Shown piece by piece: positions 11,476 to 23,664 of a stretch of DNA of 64,000 nucleotides. Location: contig JASJFT010000212.1 in assembly GCA_030770425.1 (NCBI GenBank), forward strand, positions 1 to 64,000. The letters run 5' to 3'. Both the position numbers and the translations under genes were made by a program. The first letter of the stretch is position 1; each line of letters begins with the position of its first letter. Origin of the DNA: Darksidea phi (taxonomy: Eukaryota; Ascomycota; Dothideomycetes; Pleosporales; Lentitheciaceae). A model generated the notes under the pieces. It saw only the letters and a list, made by a program, of their open reading frames with translations. It searched no databases and was not told the DNA's origin.

Positions 11476-12233
11476 GATGTGCGGTGATTTGATTGGGAAT
11501 GGAGAAGAGCTTCTTCATTAGCGAATTGTTGGTGAGGGTACCGAAATCCTGCTTACTCTGATATTTAGATGATTGATGGGGTCACTGACATTCTCGCACC
11601 ATCGAAAGACACTGTCATCTTATACCTGAGCATCTAAACGCCTAGCGGGCAGCCACGACTGCTATCACTAGCTTTACATGCACCTGATGCTTAAATTAGT
11701 GTATCTTGCACACCTCTGCACTCAGTCAGTAAGCAGGTGATTATTCTAGCTCCATTCCTCCGAGGATATAGATAACTCCCCGAAAGCTTCATCCAATCGG
11801 TCTCTCTATCAACCACGCTTATGTTGCACAAATACTTTCTCGGACTGCGAAATAATTGCCTTCCAATAAACATGCATATGCATTCGCACGAAGAAGGAAA
11901 GTGGAGGCCTTTGCGGCGTAAGCCTTATCAGAGGCGTTATAGACACCTACCCAATATCTGCAGTGCAAGAGGTCTTGACCCGGTCTGCATGCTATCTATG
12001 GAGCCCGAATCCATCGGCAAACTGCGGTACCCCCGAAAATATGGACATCCAATAAATTCTGAGATGGCCGGGGTGTCGGTTGCAGCGCGGCATTTCCTGG
12101 AGGTGCGCTCTCTCGAGCGGGTGCCGAAACGTGAGTAGCCAAAGGGATAGCTCCCATCCTACACTCAATGCAAGGCGCGCTGCGGTTTATCTGTCCTCTC
12201 CTTTCTAGGACCCAGCATTGCCCCTCCATTAAG
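11476..12233. other. Intergenic, no gene seen
   Basis: About 760 bp of GC-balanced sequence upstream of the CmcJ-like gene. The open frames here show no domain, no start context and no continuation by splicing. It presumably contains the promoter and 5' UTR of the downstream gene. Confidence 0.4.
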
Positions 12234-13263
12234 ATGTCGTCCAGCGAAGTGGCAACCATTCAGTTTCTCAAGTGGCAGCCATTGTATGAGAAAGAGAAGC
12301 CATTCCAGCTCTTTGTCGATCTGCCAGCATGGGCTCCGGACCAACGCAAGACGAACCTCGTCTTCGAGACAATGGAGGTCGACGTGAGAAATATCAGAGG
12401 GGAGGAAAAACGATTTAAGCTGGACGACCATGGCTTTACATATAGGACTATGGAAGGTTTTGCGGATCTGGGCAACAAAAATGAAGTCGTTGAGCGATAC
12501 CTCCCAGCCGTAGAAGGCCTCCTCAAAGAGAATGTTAAGGGGGCGGACAGAGTCTGTGTCTTTGATTGGCGGGTAGGACCGCAATGCCTCTCTTCGTATA
12601 TAGTCTGAGACTGATCATTTCAGATGCGGGACAGCGATGCCAAGGCCCAAGACGGCTTCTTCGATGTTGGCAACAGCATGCTTCCCCTCCAACCCGCCAA
12701 CTTCGCGCACTCAGACCAAGCTCCTGGCTCCGTCATCCAGCGCGTCCGGGCCCAGTTCCCAGAAGAGGCCGAAGAGTTATTCAAGGGACGCATCCGTGTC
12801 CTGAAGTGAGTTTATCATCCCCACAGGGATCAGTCCCAACCTAACATCTAGCCATAGTGTCTGGAAGCCTCTCCGGAACAAGGTCATGGACTGGCCGCTC
12901 GCCATGTGCGACGGTTCAACTCTATGTCCATCCGATCTTGTCGAGACCGACACTATCCGCGTCACTAACGTTAGCGCCAATCTCTACTCGCAATACTCAC
13001 CTGAAACACAGAATTGGGTGTACCTCAAGGAGCAGCAACCGAGTGAAGTCGTGATCTTCAAACAGTTTGACTCGGATCCCGACGTAAAAGCCCCACGTGA
13101 GTCCATATTTCTTTTCCGTCGTTGAACCGTTTGACTGACCTGGCAAGTATCGTTGCATGCTGCCTTCAAGCATAAGAACCTGCCCGCTACATACATACCA
13201 CGGAAGAGCGTCGAGGTGAGGGCTATTGTTTTTACGAATGCGGCTAATGGTGAAATTTCGTAA
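12234..13263 (+). CDS. CmcJ/AsaB-like oxidoreductase (GA4-desaturase family), 4 exons
   Basis: Member of the fungal family annotated as GA4-desaturase, CmcJ or AsaB-like, thought to act as hydroxylases, desaturases or methoxylation enzymes in secondary metabolism; the substrate is unknown. ATG is 12234. Exons are 12234-12572, 12624-12805, 12858-13096 and 13148-13263, giving 876 nt and 291 aa, the usual family size. All introns are GT..AG and 51-52 nt. Motifs appear in family order: FDWRMRDSDAKAQD (close to the usual FDHTIR region), NVWKPLRNKVMDWPLAMCDG, NWVYLKEQQPSEVVIFKQFD and PRKSVEVRAIVFT at the C-terminus. The gene converges on an MFS transporter 138 bp away. Compare neighbours before assigning a pathway; no synthase gene is in view. 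Confidence 0.85.
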
Positions 13264-13401
13264 AAACACCGAAGTCCAACCAGGTGGGGGGCAAACACAT
13301 TTGTGGGGTGCGGTGTCATGATGCATCTTCATATGATCATACTTGCATAATCCAGATGAATGAACGATAGGTTGACTATGTAAAACATCCCAGCCGACCA
13401 A

Positions 13402-15002
13402 TCAACCCTCTCTTTCCTTATATGGAAATTTCGTCCTAACATGCTCCCCCCATTTCCAGATTACCAATATAATGATCGTGCTTAGCAATGCCCAAGACCC
13501 AGCTAGTATGCTACATCCAATTCCATAGCCTAGCCCATGGAACATGTATGGTGCCCAAAGCGGGAATACGATCGCAGTAATATTGCGCAGGACGTTGAGA
13601 GCTGACATCGCCGAAGCCGCGTATTGCGCGTAGGTGTCAATGACATACGTGCTGACACCGGAGGTACACAACATGCATGCGGCGGAAAAGATGAAGGAAC
13701 CTATATTGGGAACAATCCAATGTGTCTTTGATTCGCCAGCCCATCCATATATCATGAGGCCTACACCAACGAGAGTCGCGCCAGGTACGAGAACGGAAAT
13801 TCGGAATTCTGGTTTGCCCACTCCGCCATTGCGGCCTTTGAGTTGGATATAGACGCGATCGTTGGTATGTCCAGCAACTATGTCCGTTAGCTACTAGCCC
13901 GGATACAGAGGATACAACATCTCATACCTTGCGCACCAATAGTAAAGCCGACACCGGCAGAGATATAATTTAGACTAGAAATACCCACTGACTGATGGTA
14001 TCTCTCTGTCCACAATAGTGGGTATGTGAAGAGGAAGAGAAACATAATACCGTAAAGTAATGCGATGAAGACAGCAAGTATATTAACTGTCGGTTGAGTG
14101 GAAATCATGCGTACCGGCCGCCCTAGATTGCGTCTCAGTAGAATTGAAGCGGTCTCCAGATGCTCTCTTGTCCTGGTCGTTATGGCATCTGTTCTCACTT
14201 GCTTTTCGCGCTTCTCACGCAGTTTAGGTTCATAACTTTCTGGGAAGAAAAAGACGGCGATAACCAAGAAGACAAAGGAAGCAATTGAAAAGGCCCAAAA
14301 TACCCAACGCCACGACTCAGAATCGGTCACAAACCCGCCTACAATGGGCCCTATGGCTGGGCCTAGCAGTGGAGCAAGGAGGTACCACGCAAGAGCCCTC
14401 CCTCTTTCCTCTTCTTTCCAGACGTCGCCGACAACACCTCCACCCAAAGCTAGTGCAACACTGGCACCAAAGCCAGAAAGAGCACGAAAGACAAAGAGTT
14501 GGGCTTTTGTTTTTGCGAAGCCGCAGACTATCGTCCAGATGGTATAAAAAGTTCCGCCAGACAGCAACACAGGTCTACGACCGTACACTTCGGACAGAGG
14601 CGCCATAAGAAGAGGACCGATTGCGATTCCAACGAGGAAGATAGAGAGACACAGCATCGAGTCATACCGATTGGCGAAATGGAAGTCTTTTGCAATGGCA
14701 TCCATAGACGGAGCGATCATTGTTTCGGAGAGAGGATGGACAAAGGCGAAGCTCGAGAGTATCATGAGCGACGTCCATTTTTTCTTTGTGGGCCATTCCT
14801 TCGGTGAGATTGAGTGGATGGCTCTCGCGCTGGGTTCCTGCAAATTGTATAAGTTTCCGCTACTATAGCATGGAATTGGAAAATTAAATACAGTGCTGGA
14901 AGCGACCTTAGCGGCTTCATCCTTTAGAAATGATGATGCATTAGTGGTAAAAACACCAGCTTCCTCATGAACAGTTGCGGTAGTATCCTTCGCCGAAGCC
15001 AT
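13402..15002 (-). CDS. MFS transporter, DHA1-type drug:H+ antiporter
   Basis: Predicted 12-helix plasma-membrane proton antiporter of the major facilitator superfamily, DHA1 group, likely exporting a drug or metabolite. ATG is at 15002 (MASAKDTTATVHEE); the frame is open further up but only from a TTG codon. Exons are 13928-15002 and 13402-13877 with a 50-nt GT..AG intron, giving 516 aa. Visible signatures are the motif A loop LSEVYGRRP, the motif C antiporter segment LLGPAIGPIVGGFV, and a charged central loop between helices 6 and 7. A possible in-frame 69-nt intron near the N-terminus (donor after DEAAK, acceptor before EPSAR) would shorten the protein by 23 residues. It converges with the CmcJ-like gene. 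Confidence 0.9.
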
Positions 15003-15460
15003 GACAACATGCGGAGGTGTAAGAGAGCAATTCTGGTGGCAATGCTGGCCCAATCCACATTGATATGACTGGACGATGCAGCCAAGACGACGGAAGGCGG
15101 AAATAGCGTCAGTCTCAGTTTCCGACCTAGCTAATTCGTCAGCAACATATTGGAGGACTGTATGTTGGCTCGGTTTCTAAACCCAACGGCGGGGTTGCGT
15201 CTAGGTAGGGTCTGCAACTCTAAATTAAGCCCGCTGTCAGCGTATGCGGCTGCGATATTTTCAGGCAAGTGCTTAGATTAAACGGACATCCAGAGTAGGA
15301 AGGTGTTACGATCCGGAAATAGAGATAGGTCCTTTATAGCATTATTGGAAGTTCGGATAATAACGAAGGATAAGCCCGGGCTTCGGGATATTATATCGGT
15401 GAAGTGTTCGCTAGTAGTTAGTGGGGCTGGTAGGTAATCCATATATATTATATATACGTT
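15003..15460. other. Upstream region of the MFS gene and border of the AT block
   Basis: About 460 bp with no supported ORF. Composition is balanced to about 15440, then becomes TA-rich. The first part should carry the MFS promoter. A TGTTACGA string at about 15304 resembles an LTR start in the block beyond, but the following bases do not match. Confidence 0.4.
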
Positions 15461-15606
15461 CTACGTCGTTTTATATTCCTAACCTTTCTAATATTACTTA
15501 ATATTCCCTATAATTAGTAATTATATAATATAAATATTATTATTTATTATATAAAATATAGTAATATTTATACTATAACTTATAAGATAAGTAATTCTTA
15601 TTTAAT

Positions 15607-15608
<2 letters not shown>

Positions 15609-15682
<74 letters not shown>

Positions 15683-15788
15683 CTTAAGGAAAAGCTATAT
15701 TACGTAACTATACTATTATAAGAGAGTTTTTCTACTTAATAATAAACTATATCTATCTAAAGACTAGTACTAAAATTTTAACTATATA
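15609..15788 (-). mobile_element. Poly(A)-tailed retroposon, copy 1
   Basis: A run of 74 T (15609-15682) is followed by about 106 bp of body and is bracketed by direct repeats TTTAATAG (15601-15608 and 15791-15798), extendable to 10 bp. Read on the minus strand this is a body with a 3' poly(A) tail and a target-site duplication, as made by LINE-type target-primed reverse transcription. The body matches 24455-24550. No Pol III A or B box is evident, so it may be the 3' end of a LINE, a SINE or a processed transcript. Confidence 0.75.
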
Positions 15789-15858
15789 TATTTAATAGTT
15801 ATTAATTAGATATAAACTATTTATCTTTTATATAAGATTAAAAAATATTAAAGCTTAA

Positions 15859-16310
15859 TATTATAAACTAAATATATACTACGGGATAGTAGTAAGAAGA
15901 GCTATCTAAGATTAAACCTATTACTAGCTCTAATATAAAATACGACGATTATAACTATAGTATAAATAATAATTAGTATAGATAGCTTTATTAAAAAGTT
16001 ATATAATAGATCTATAGATCTATATATCTTAGTAAATATAGATTTTATAAATTTATAAATCTATAAATTAGTAAATCTACGGAGGTATAGAGCTATAGAT
16101 CCTATAGATCTAAGAAAACTAAATTAATATATAATAACTATAAATATTCTAAATAATCTTCTCTTCTTATAGTTAATTTAAATCTAGATTAATTCCTATC
16201 TATTAATATAATTAAACTATTACCTACTTATTCTAACTTCTTCTTTCCTATCTTAAGTATAAATCCTAAATAAGACTAAATAATCTATTAGATCTAGACC
16301 CTATTTAATA
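15859..16310 (+). repeat. 5' LTR of Gypsy copy A
   Basis: 452 bp, starting TATTATAAAC (RIPed from TGTTACGAAC, as kept in copy C) and ending TTTAATA (from TTTAACA). It has the same length as its partner at 22446-22897. An internal palindromic TAGATCTATA-rich section is present. Confidence 0.93.
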
Positions 16311-16449
16311 CCTTAACTATCTAGTAGGTAAGAATAGCTAATTATAATAATAGAAGAAGGAATCTAATAAAGTAGAGTGGTACTACTACTAACTTAAATC
16401 GAACCCTCTAAGATAGAAAGCTACTAAGAGTTTAACTCTTTAGAAGAAA

Positions 16450-19400
16450 GTATAATTATAGAAAATTTTAAAAAAGTTATTAAGAACTAGTATATATTTA
16501 AAAAGAGAAAAGATATATTAGAAATCTAACTTATAAAATTAACTACTTAACTTTAAAAATATATAAATAAACCTTTAAAACTTAAAAAATTAGAAAAGTT
16601 TAATAAAATAAGATTAAAGCTTAGAGGATTTTTAGCTAATATAATAATCTATCTTAACCTTAATAGAATAAAACTACCTATTAAAAGTAATAAAGTATTA
16701 TTTATAGTTACCTAGTTTATAAGGAAGACTATTACCTAGTTTAAAATATATTTAAATAAGTAACTATAATTACCTAAAGCTTAGTAAAGTAATAAAATAA
16801 AGACTATCTTTTTAAGTTATAAGTACTTTAAGAATAAACTATATATTATTTTTAAAAATATAAACTTAGAAAGATTAGTAAAATAAAAGATTATATATTT
16901 TAAATAAATAAAATTCGCTATAATCTATATATCTAAGTTTAAATAACTTACTATAAAGATTTAATAAGAAGAAGTAACTCTTATATTATAATACTATAAA
17001 GAACTAAAAGACTATATCTATTATAAAATAATTTAAATAGAACGACCCTAAACTATAAGAGAACTAATTAAATAAGCTATTAAGATTAATAATAATCTCT
17101 ATCTCTAAAACCTAAAAAGAAAGAAAAAAATTAAATTCTATAAAAAGAAAAAGGAAGAAAAATACTATAGACTAAAGGTAATAGTTCTAGAGGCTAGTTT
17201 AGAACCTAAAAAAGAAAAAGAAAACTCTAAGAAATAAGAGCTCTATAAAAAATAAGTATACTTTAAATATAAGAAGTAAAAATATCTAATAAAAGATTAT
17301 AAAATAGGTTTAAAAAAAAAAAAAAATTCTAATATATCTAGTAGGGTAAAAGGGATAGAGTAGCTATAATATAAGAATATAATACTATATATTAAATAAC
17401 TTATATATATAATTAGTATAAAATATACTATAAAGTTAAGTTAAATACTAATTATTAGTTATAAAAATAATAGGTAACTATAACTTAAAAGTCTTAAAGA
17501 AGAGTTTTATTCTTATTAAAAGTATAAGAAAAAGTACTTAAGAAAGATTTATTTACGAAGTAGAAAGACTTTAATAATATTCTAGATATACTATTATAAA
17601 TAATTAATAATAATAATAAGTTCTTAAAACTAGAAGATAAAAATCTAGTTATATTATATAAAAATATTAGATACCTATAAATAATTTAACTATTTAAAGA
17701 AAAAATAAAATTAATACTAAAATTTAATATAACTTATACTTAAACTTTATAATTTATAAAAAAGACTATAATATCTTTAATAATATAAGAGATTTATAAG
17801 AAATAATCTAGATCTTATCTAATATATCGACTATTTAAAAACTTTAAATAATAGATTAAATAGAACTTTATTATTATAAATCTTATATCTAATTAAGAAA
17901 CTTAGAAAGAAATATAGTATATTATAAAAATAATTAATAAAAATAATTATAATATATAGTAATCGAAAGATAGATTTCTATATAAATAACCTTTATAAAA
18001 TATAATAATTAGAGATATAAGGTTAATTTAGAGGACGATCTATAGTATAAAATAAGATATTTAATATATTTTAAGATTATATAGATCTTATATATATAAA
18101 AGGAATATAAACTCTATAAAGAAGTAAAGTAAAAAAATAACTACTACCTAGTAAAAGACTATAATAAAAGAATTATCTAAGTAGTTATACTAAAAGTAGT
18201 ATATAGATAATAATAATTTAAGAATTAATAATAAAAGAGATATATATAAATTATACTAGAACTACTTTTACCTTTAAATTATATTCTAAAAAGACTATAA
18301 TATAAATATCTAGAAAATAAATATCTAAAGTATATTTAAACTAAAATTAATATAAAATATTAGTTTAAGAAAATAAGAATTTAAAAAATTAAAGAATAGA
18401 ATTATATCTACCTCTAAAAAACCTATTAAGGAAAAATAATTACTATTTTAATTAATAGTAGAGTTATATAAAACTTTATTAATAAAGACTTTATTTAATA
18501 AAGAAAGATTTCTTAATAAAAGAAATAATACTCTAGTATTATATATATTATTAAAGGAAAATTCTTTAATAAGTTTATAATATATAAAACTAGAAATAAA
18601 CTTAGTTTATATAACTAGAAAAAGAAAAATAAAATACTTAATATTATAGAAATATTAGAAGACTAAGATATAATCTTAAGAATATTATAACTATAAAAAA
18701 CTAATCTATATATCTAATAGTTAAATTAATAAGTAATATTTCTATAAAAGAAGACTAACGTAACTAAAGAAGATTATAGTATTCTAGAATATTATAAAAA
18801 ATAAAAAGAGTTATTTTAAGAATCTAAAGAAAGTCTATTCTAGTACTAGTTTTAGGACTATATAATCCTACTATAAAAAGAAAAAACTTTAGAATTTAGA
18901 CTAATCTATAAATTAACTAAGAAAGAAGAAAAAATTATAATAAAATATTTTAAAGAGAATCTTATAAAAAAGTATATTTAATATTTAAATTTATTTATAG
19001 AATACCTAGTTTTCTTTATATTTAAGAAAGGTATTATAGAACTATAACTATATATTAATTACTAAATACTTAATAATATTATAATTAAAAATTAGTATTC
19101 TTTACCCCTAATATTAGAAATATAAGATTAATTAAAAAAAGCTAAATAGTTTATACGACTAGATATTCGGAATATATACTATTAAATCTAAATTAAAAAA
19201 GATAAAAAATAGAAAATAGCTTTTAGAATTAAGAAAGAACTATATAAGTACTAAGTAATACCCTTTAAACTTACTAATATACCTACGACGTTCTAAGAAT
19301 AAATTAATAATATTTTATAAAATTATCTTAACTAGTTTATAATAGTATATCTTAATAATATCCTAATTTATTTTAAAATAGAAGAAGAATATAAAGAATA

Positions 19401-21720
19401 TATAAAGAAGATTTTATAGATACTTAAAGAAGTATAATTATATTTTTATCTATAAAAATATAAATTTTATATATAAGAAATAAAGTTTCTAGAATTTATT
19501 ATTAGACTAGAAGAAATTAAAGTAGACCTATAATAAATTAAGAAAATTAAAGAATAGCTAATACCTAAGAATCTTAAGAAGCTATAATTATTTCTAGAAT
19601 TCTATAACTTCTATTAAAAACTAATATTATAATAAAGTATAACGACGGTACCTCTTATATAGCTTACTAGAAAGAATTAGTCTTTTAAATAGAAAAAAGA
19701 GTACTAATAAGTTTTTAAGAAAATTAAAGAATAATTTATTAAAAAACTAATAATTAAAATATATAATCCTAAAAAACTATTAATTATTAAGACGAATATA
19801 TTAGACTATATAATAGGAGTAGTACTATTATAAAAAGATAATAAAGATAACTTTAGACTAGTATACTACTTCTTATAGAAGATATTACTAGTTAAACTTA
19901 ACTATAATATCTATAATAAAGAATTATTAATAATTATTAAAGTACTAAAGAAATAGAGATCTAATTTATAAGAATTTAAATATTTTATTATAATCTATAT
20001 AGATTATAAGAATCTAATAGAATTCTTAATAAATAAACCCCTAATTAGAAGATAGATATAATAGATATAAACCCTTATAACCTATAATATTAGAATTATA
20101 TATACTAGGGAATTAGAAAATAAATAGGTAGATATACTTAGTAAAGGACCTAATTACTAAGAAATAAAAAAGTCTAGTATAGTAATCCTTAAATTATAGC
20201 TAGACGGAATAATTACTTATAACTACCTAAAATTAGTAGAAATATAAGAAATAATACTTAAACTAAAAAAAAATAAATAGATCTAATAAATTTATATAGC
20301 TACTATAAAAGTAATAAATAAATAAAATAAAATTTAAAAAGTAATTTAAGAAAAAGATAGAATTATTTATATATTCTAAAAAGTCTATATACCTAAGATA
20401 ATAAGAAAGAAATTTATTAGATAATATTATAAAATACTAGTATATAGATACTAAGAAGTAGAAAAAACTCTTAAATAATTAATAAGAATATACTACTTTC
20501 TATATATAAGATAACTAGTAATATAAGTTCTTATAAAATATATAGACTATTATTATAATAAATATACTAGATATATACTTTATAGAATACTATAACTAAT
20601 AAAGAATATAGAAGAATTATAGAAAATTATTATTATAAACTTTATTATATAGTTACTATATTTTAAGAAACTAATAATAGAAGTATTTTATAATATTATA
20701 CTAATAATAGTAAATAAGTTTATAAAATATACCTACTTTATCCTATATATAGATAAAGAAAATATAGTAGAATAACTTATTTATACCTTACTAAGATACG
20801 TATTTAGTAAATATAAAATACTAAATAAGATTATCTTAGATAAAGATATTAAATTTATAGTAAAGTTTTAGTAAACTTTTATAACTAAACTAGAAACTAA
20901 GTATAGTATATTAACCGCGTACTATCTATAAATAAATAAACTAATAAAATAAATAAACTAAATAATAAAATAATACCTTAGATATTATCTAAACTATTAT
21001 TAAAATAATTAGATTATATTTTTATTTATAGTATAATTTATATATAATAGTTTATAATATAATATAATAAAGATAATATTCTTCTTTATAAACTATAAAA
21101 TTAAACTAAAAATATATAAGAAATTTAAATAACTTTAATCTTATATCTAAAATAAAGAAGAAATAGTAAAAATTATTTTATAAATATACTAATAACTTAA
21201 AAAAGATATAGAATTTCTTTAAAATAAAATAAGTAAGTACTATAATAAAAAGTAAAAGAAAGTACCTATTTTTAAAGAGGGAGAAAAGGTATAATTACTA
21301 TAAAAAAATATTAAGAGTAAGTAACCTAATAGTAAATTAGATTATACTAAAATTAGACTTTATAAGATTAAGAAATAAATCTTACCTATAAACTACTAAC
21401 TAAGACTATTTTTATAAATAAAAATCTATCCTATATTCTATATTAGCTTATTAGAAAAAGTACTATAGAATACTAAACTAGTAGTATATAAAGTAGATAT
21501 ATATAAAGAAAATAATAAAAAATAAAAAGTAAAAGAAATTTTAAATAAAAATATTAAAAATAGAAAAAACTACTATTTAATTAAATAGTAAGAGATAGAC
21601 GAAGAAGAAAATCTATAAAAATAAATCTAGAAATCTAAAGATAATTTTAATTATTCTAAAAAGTTTATAAAGTACTAAAATTATAATTCTAAAAGAAATT
21701 TAAAAATAAGGTAAATTTAC
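16450..21720 (+). pseudogene. gag-pol remnant of Gypsy copy A
   Basis: Translated in the plus-strand frame that carries the RT motifs, the region shows gag, then a zinc knuckle at 17259-17300 in which all four zinc ligands (three Cys, one His) read as Tyr, then protease, RT, RNase H, integrase and a chromodomain-like end. Stops are almost all TAG or TAA at expected Gln or Trp positions, as RIP produces. No function remains. Confidence 0.85.
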
Positions 21721-22445
21721 TTTATAATAAGTTAAAAAGACTAGTACTATCTTTAGTATAATAAGAGGTATTTAATAAATTAAAAGAAATAATATTATCT
21801 ATAATATTATAATTAGTATTTAGTATAATTAAAGAGATCTTTAGATTCTTCTACTACTTTAGCTATTAAAGCTCTATCTTCTTAGTATTAAGTTCGGTCT
21901 TAAGAGTATAAGATTATCTAGCTACCTTCTTATTAAGAAACTTTTTCTATTTTTTTAAATACTAAATCTTTATCTATATATTAAATAACTCTTAATTAAA
22001 TTTAGTTATATAACGAAGTAGTTTCTTATAATACTCTTTAACTACTTATAATTAAACTTAAAGTTTCTCTTATAAATAATTAATAAATTACTCTAATATA
22101 TATAAATCTATATATATAAGTTATAGTTAAAAATAAATACTTAGTTATAGAAATTCTAAATAACTAATAAAAATTTCGTACGTTTATACGAATATAGGTC
22201 TTATAATATTTACTTTTACTAGAAGAAATAATATAGAATATTTCTAATCTACTATATTAAGAATAAGAAAATATTTTAGAACTATTATAACTAATACGGT
22301 TAATAAGTATAAGATATTTTTTAGTTTTATAAGAAATTATAGAGAAAGGAAGATATAACTTAAAAAGATTTTAAACTAATATTAATATAATCGAATACTA
22401 GATTTAGAATAACCTCTAAGTTAAAGGTTTAGAGAGAGGAGATAG

Positions 22446-22897
22446 TATTATAAACTAAATATATATTATAGAATAGTAGTAAAAAGAACTATCTAAGATT
22501 AAATCTATTACTAGCTCTAATATAAAATACGACGATTATAACTATAGTATAAATAATAATTAATATAAATAGCTTTATTAAAACGTTATATAATAGATCT
22601 ATAGATCTATATATCTTAGTAAATATAGATTCTATAGATTTATAAATCTATAGATTAGTAGATCTATAGAGATATAAAGCTATAGATCCTATAGATCTAA
22701 GGAAACTAAATTAATATATAATAACTACGAATCTTTTAGATAGTCTTCTCTTCTTATAGTTAATTCGAATCTAGATTAATCCCTATCTATTAATATAATT
22801 AAACTATTATCTATTTATTCTAACTTCTTCTTTTCTATCTTAAGTATAAACTCTAAATAAGGCTAAATAACCTATTAGGTTCGAACCCTGTTTAATA
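22446..22897 (+). repeat. 3' LTR of Gypsy copy A
   Basis: 452 bp, same length and order as the 5' LTR, differing mainly by C/T and G/A changes. It is preceded by the polypurine tract and followed by the CTTAA duplication. Confidence 0.93.
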
Positions 22898-22902
22898 CTT
22901 AA

Positions 22903-23664
22903 TTTACTATAAAATTTAATTAAATAAAACCTAATACTTAACTTATAATAATTTTCTATAACTATTAATTATTTAATAAGAATAATTATTAACTTTATTT
23001 TCTATTTATCTTTTTTTTAAGAATATTTAACTTATAATTAATAATTATAATAAATATTTATTAATTTTTATTATTTATTATTTATTATATTTATAATATA
23101 TAGCTTAGACTATTATATAAACTCTTTTATATAATATTCTATTATATACTCTTATTCGGTCTTACTAACTAAGTATAGGAAAGGACTAGTATACTATAAT
23201 AATTTCTACTACGTTAACGCTAAGTAACTACTACGAAATACTAATAACTATTCCTCTCCTCCCCCCTCTCTCTCCTCTACTATCTTTTAAATCTATATAT
23301 ATAAATCGAACAGCCTCTATTAATCTTACCTTATACTACTAACTCCTTCTCCGCTTCGGCCCTCTATTACTTTATTACTTTCGCCTTTATCTCTTTAATC
23401 TTCTTTACGTCTTAAAACCTATAGATAGCTTAAAGTACCTTTACTATATACTCTATACTCTTCTTTATTTAGAGATTCCTCTCTAGAAAATCTACTACTT
23501 CGTCTTTCTATAGAACCCTAAGATTCTTAGTAAGCTAGCTTAGTCTTAATAGCTACTATCTAAGAAAGTTCTTTTTATTATTCTTATCTATCTTAACGTA
23601 TATTAAGTAGATACTAAGCTAATAAACCTATACCGCCTATAGTATATTTAGTAGATATACGAAC
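22903..23664. other. RIPed filler sequence, unclassified
   Basis: TA-rich sequence between Gypsy copy A and the second LTR-like block. The part from about 23230 is less depleted of C and G and has a pyrimidine-rich run (about 23250-23280). It does not resemble the sequence left of the first LTR-like block. I cannot assign a family. Confidence 0.4.

Larger units (their letters stand above)
15859..22897 (+). mobile_element. Ty3/Gypsy chromovirus, copy A (complete, RIPed)
   Basis: Full-length LTR retrotransposon of 7039 bp. LTRs of 452 bp lie at 15859-16310 and 22446-22897, flanked by the 5-bp target duplication CTTAA (15854-15858 and 22898-22902). A purine-rich tract (AGAGAGAGGAGATAG) abuts the 3' LTR. 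The internal plus strand reads, through many RIP stops, as gag with a zinc knuckle (17259-17300), reverse transcriptase (about 19030-19500, YLNNILIYF), RNase H (about 19790-20030), integrase (about 20500-21200) and a C-terminal chromodomain-like segment (about 21535-21690, YYLIK**EIDEEENL). Every reading frame is broken, so it is dead. It belongs with copy D by LTR sequence and length. Confidence 0.93.

Noticed and set aside
15003..15053. N-terminal extension of the MFS transporter to 15053
   Set aside because: The codon at 15053 is TTG, and the nearest upstream ATG (15060) is in another frame, so ATG 15002 is the sensible start.
15303..15360. Another LTR start (TGTTACGA) left of the AT block
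   Set aside because: Only the first eight bases match the chromovirus LTR start. The following sequence does not, and no LTR end or duplication is present.
15609..15682. T-tract as mere assembly artefact
   Set aside because: Homopolymer length could be wrong, but flanking target duplications and a second copy with its own T-tract support a real poly(A) tail.
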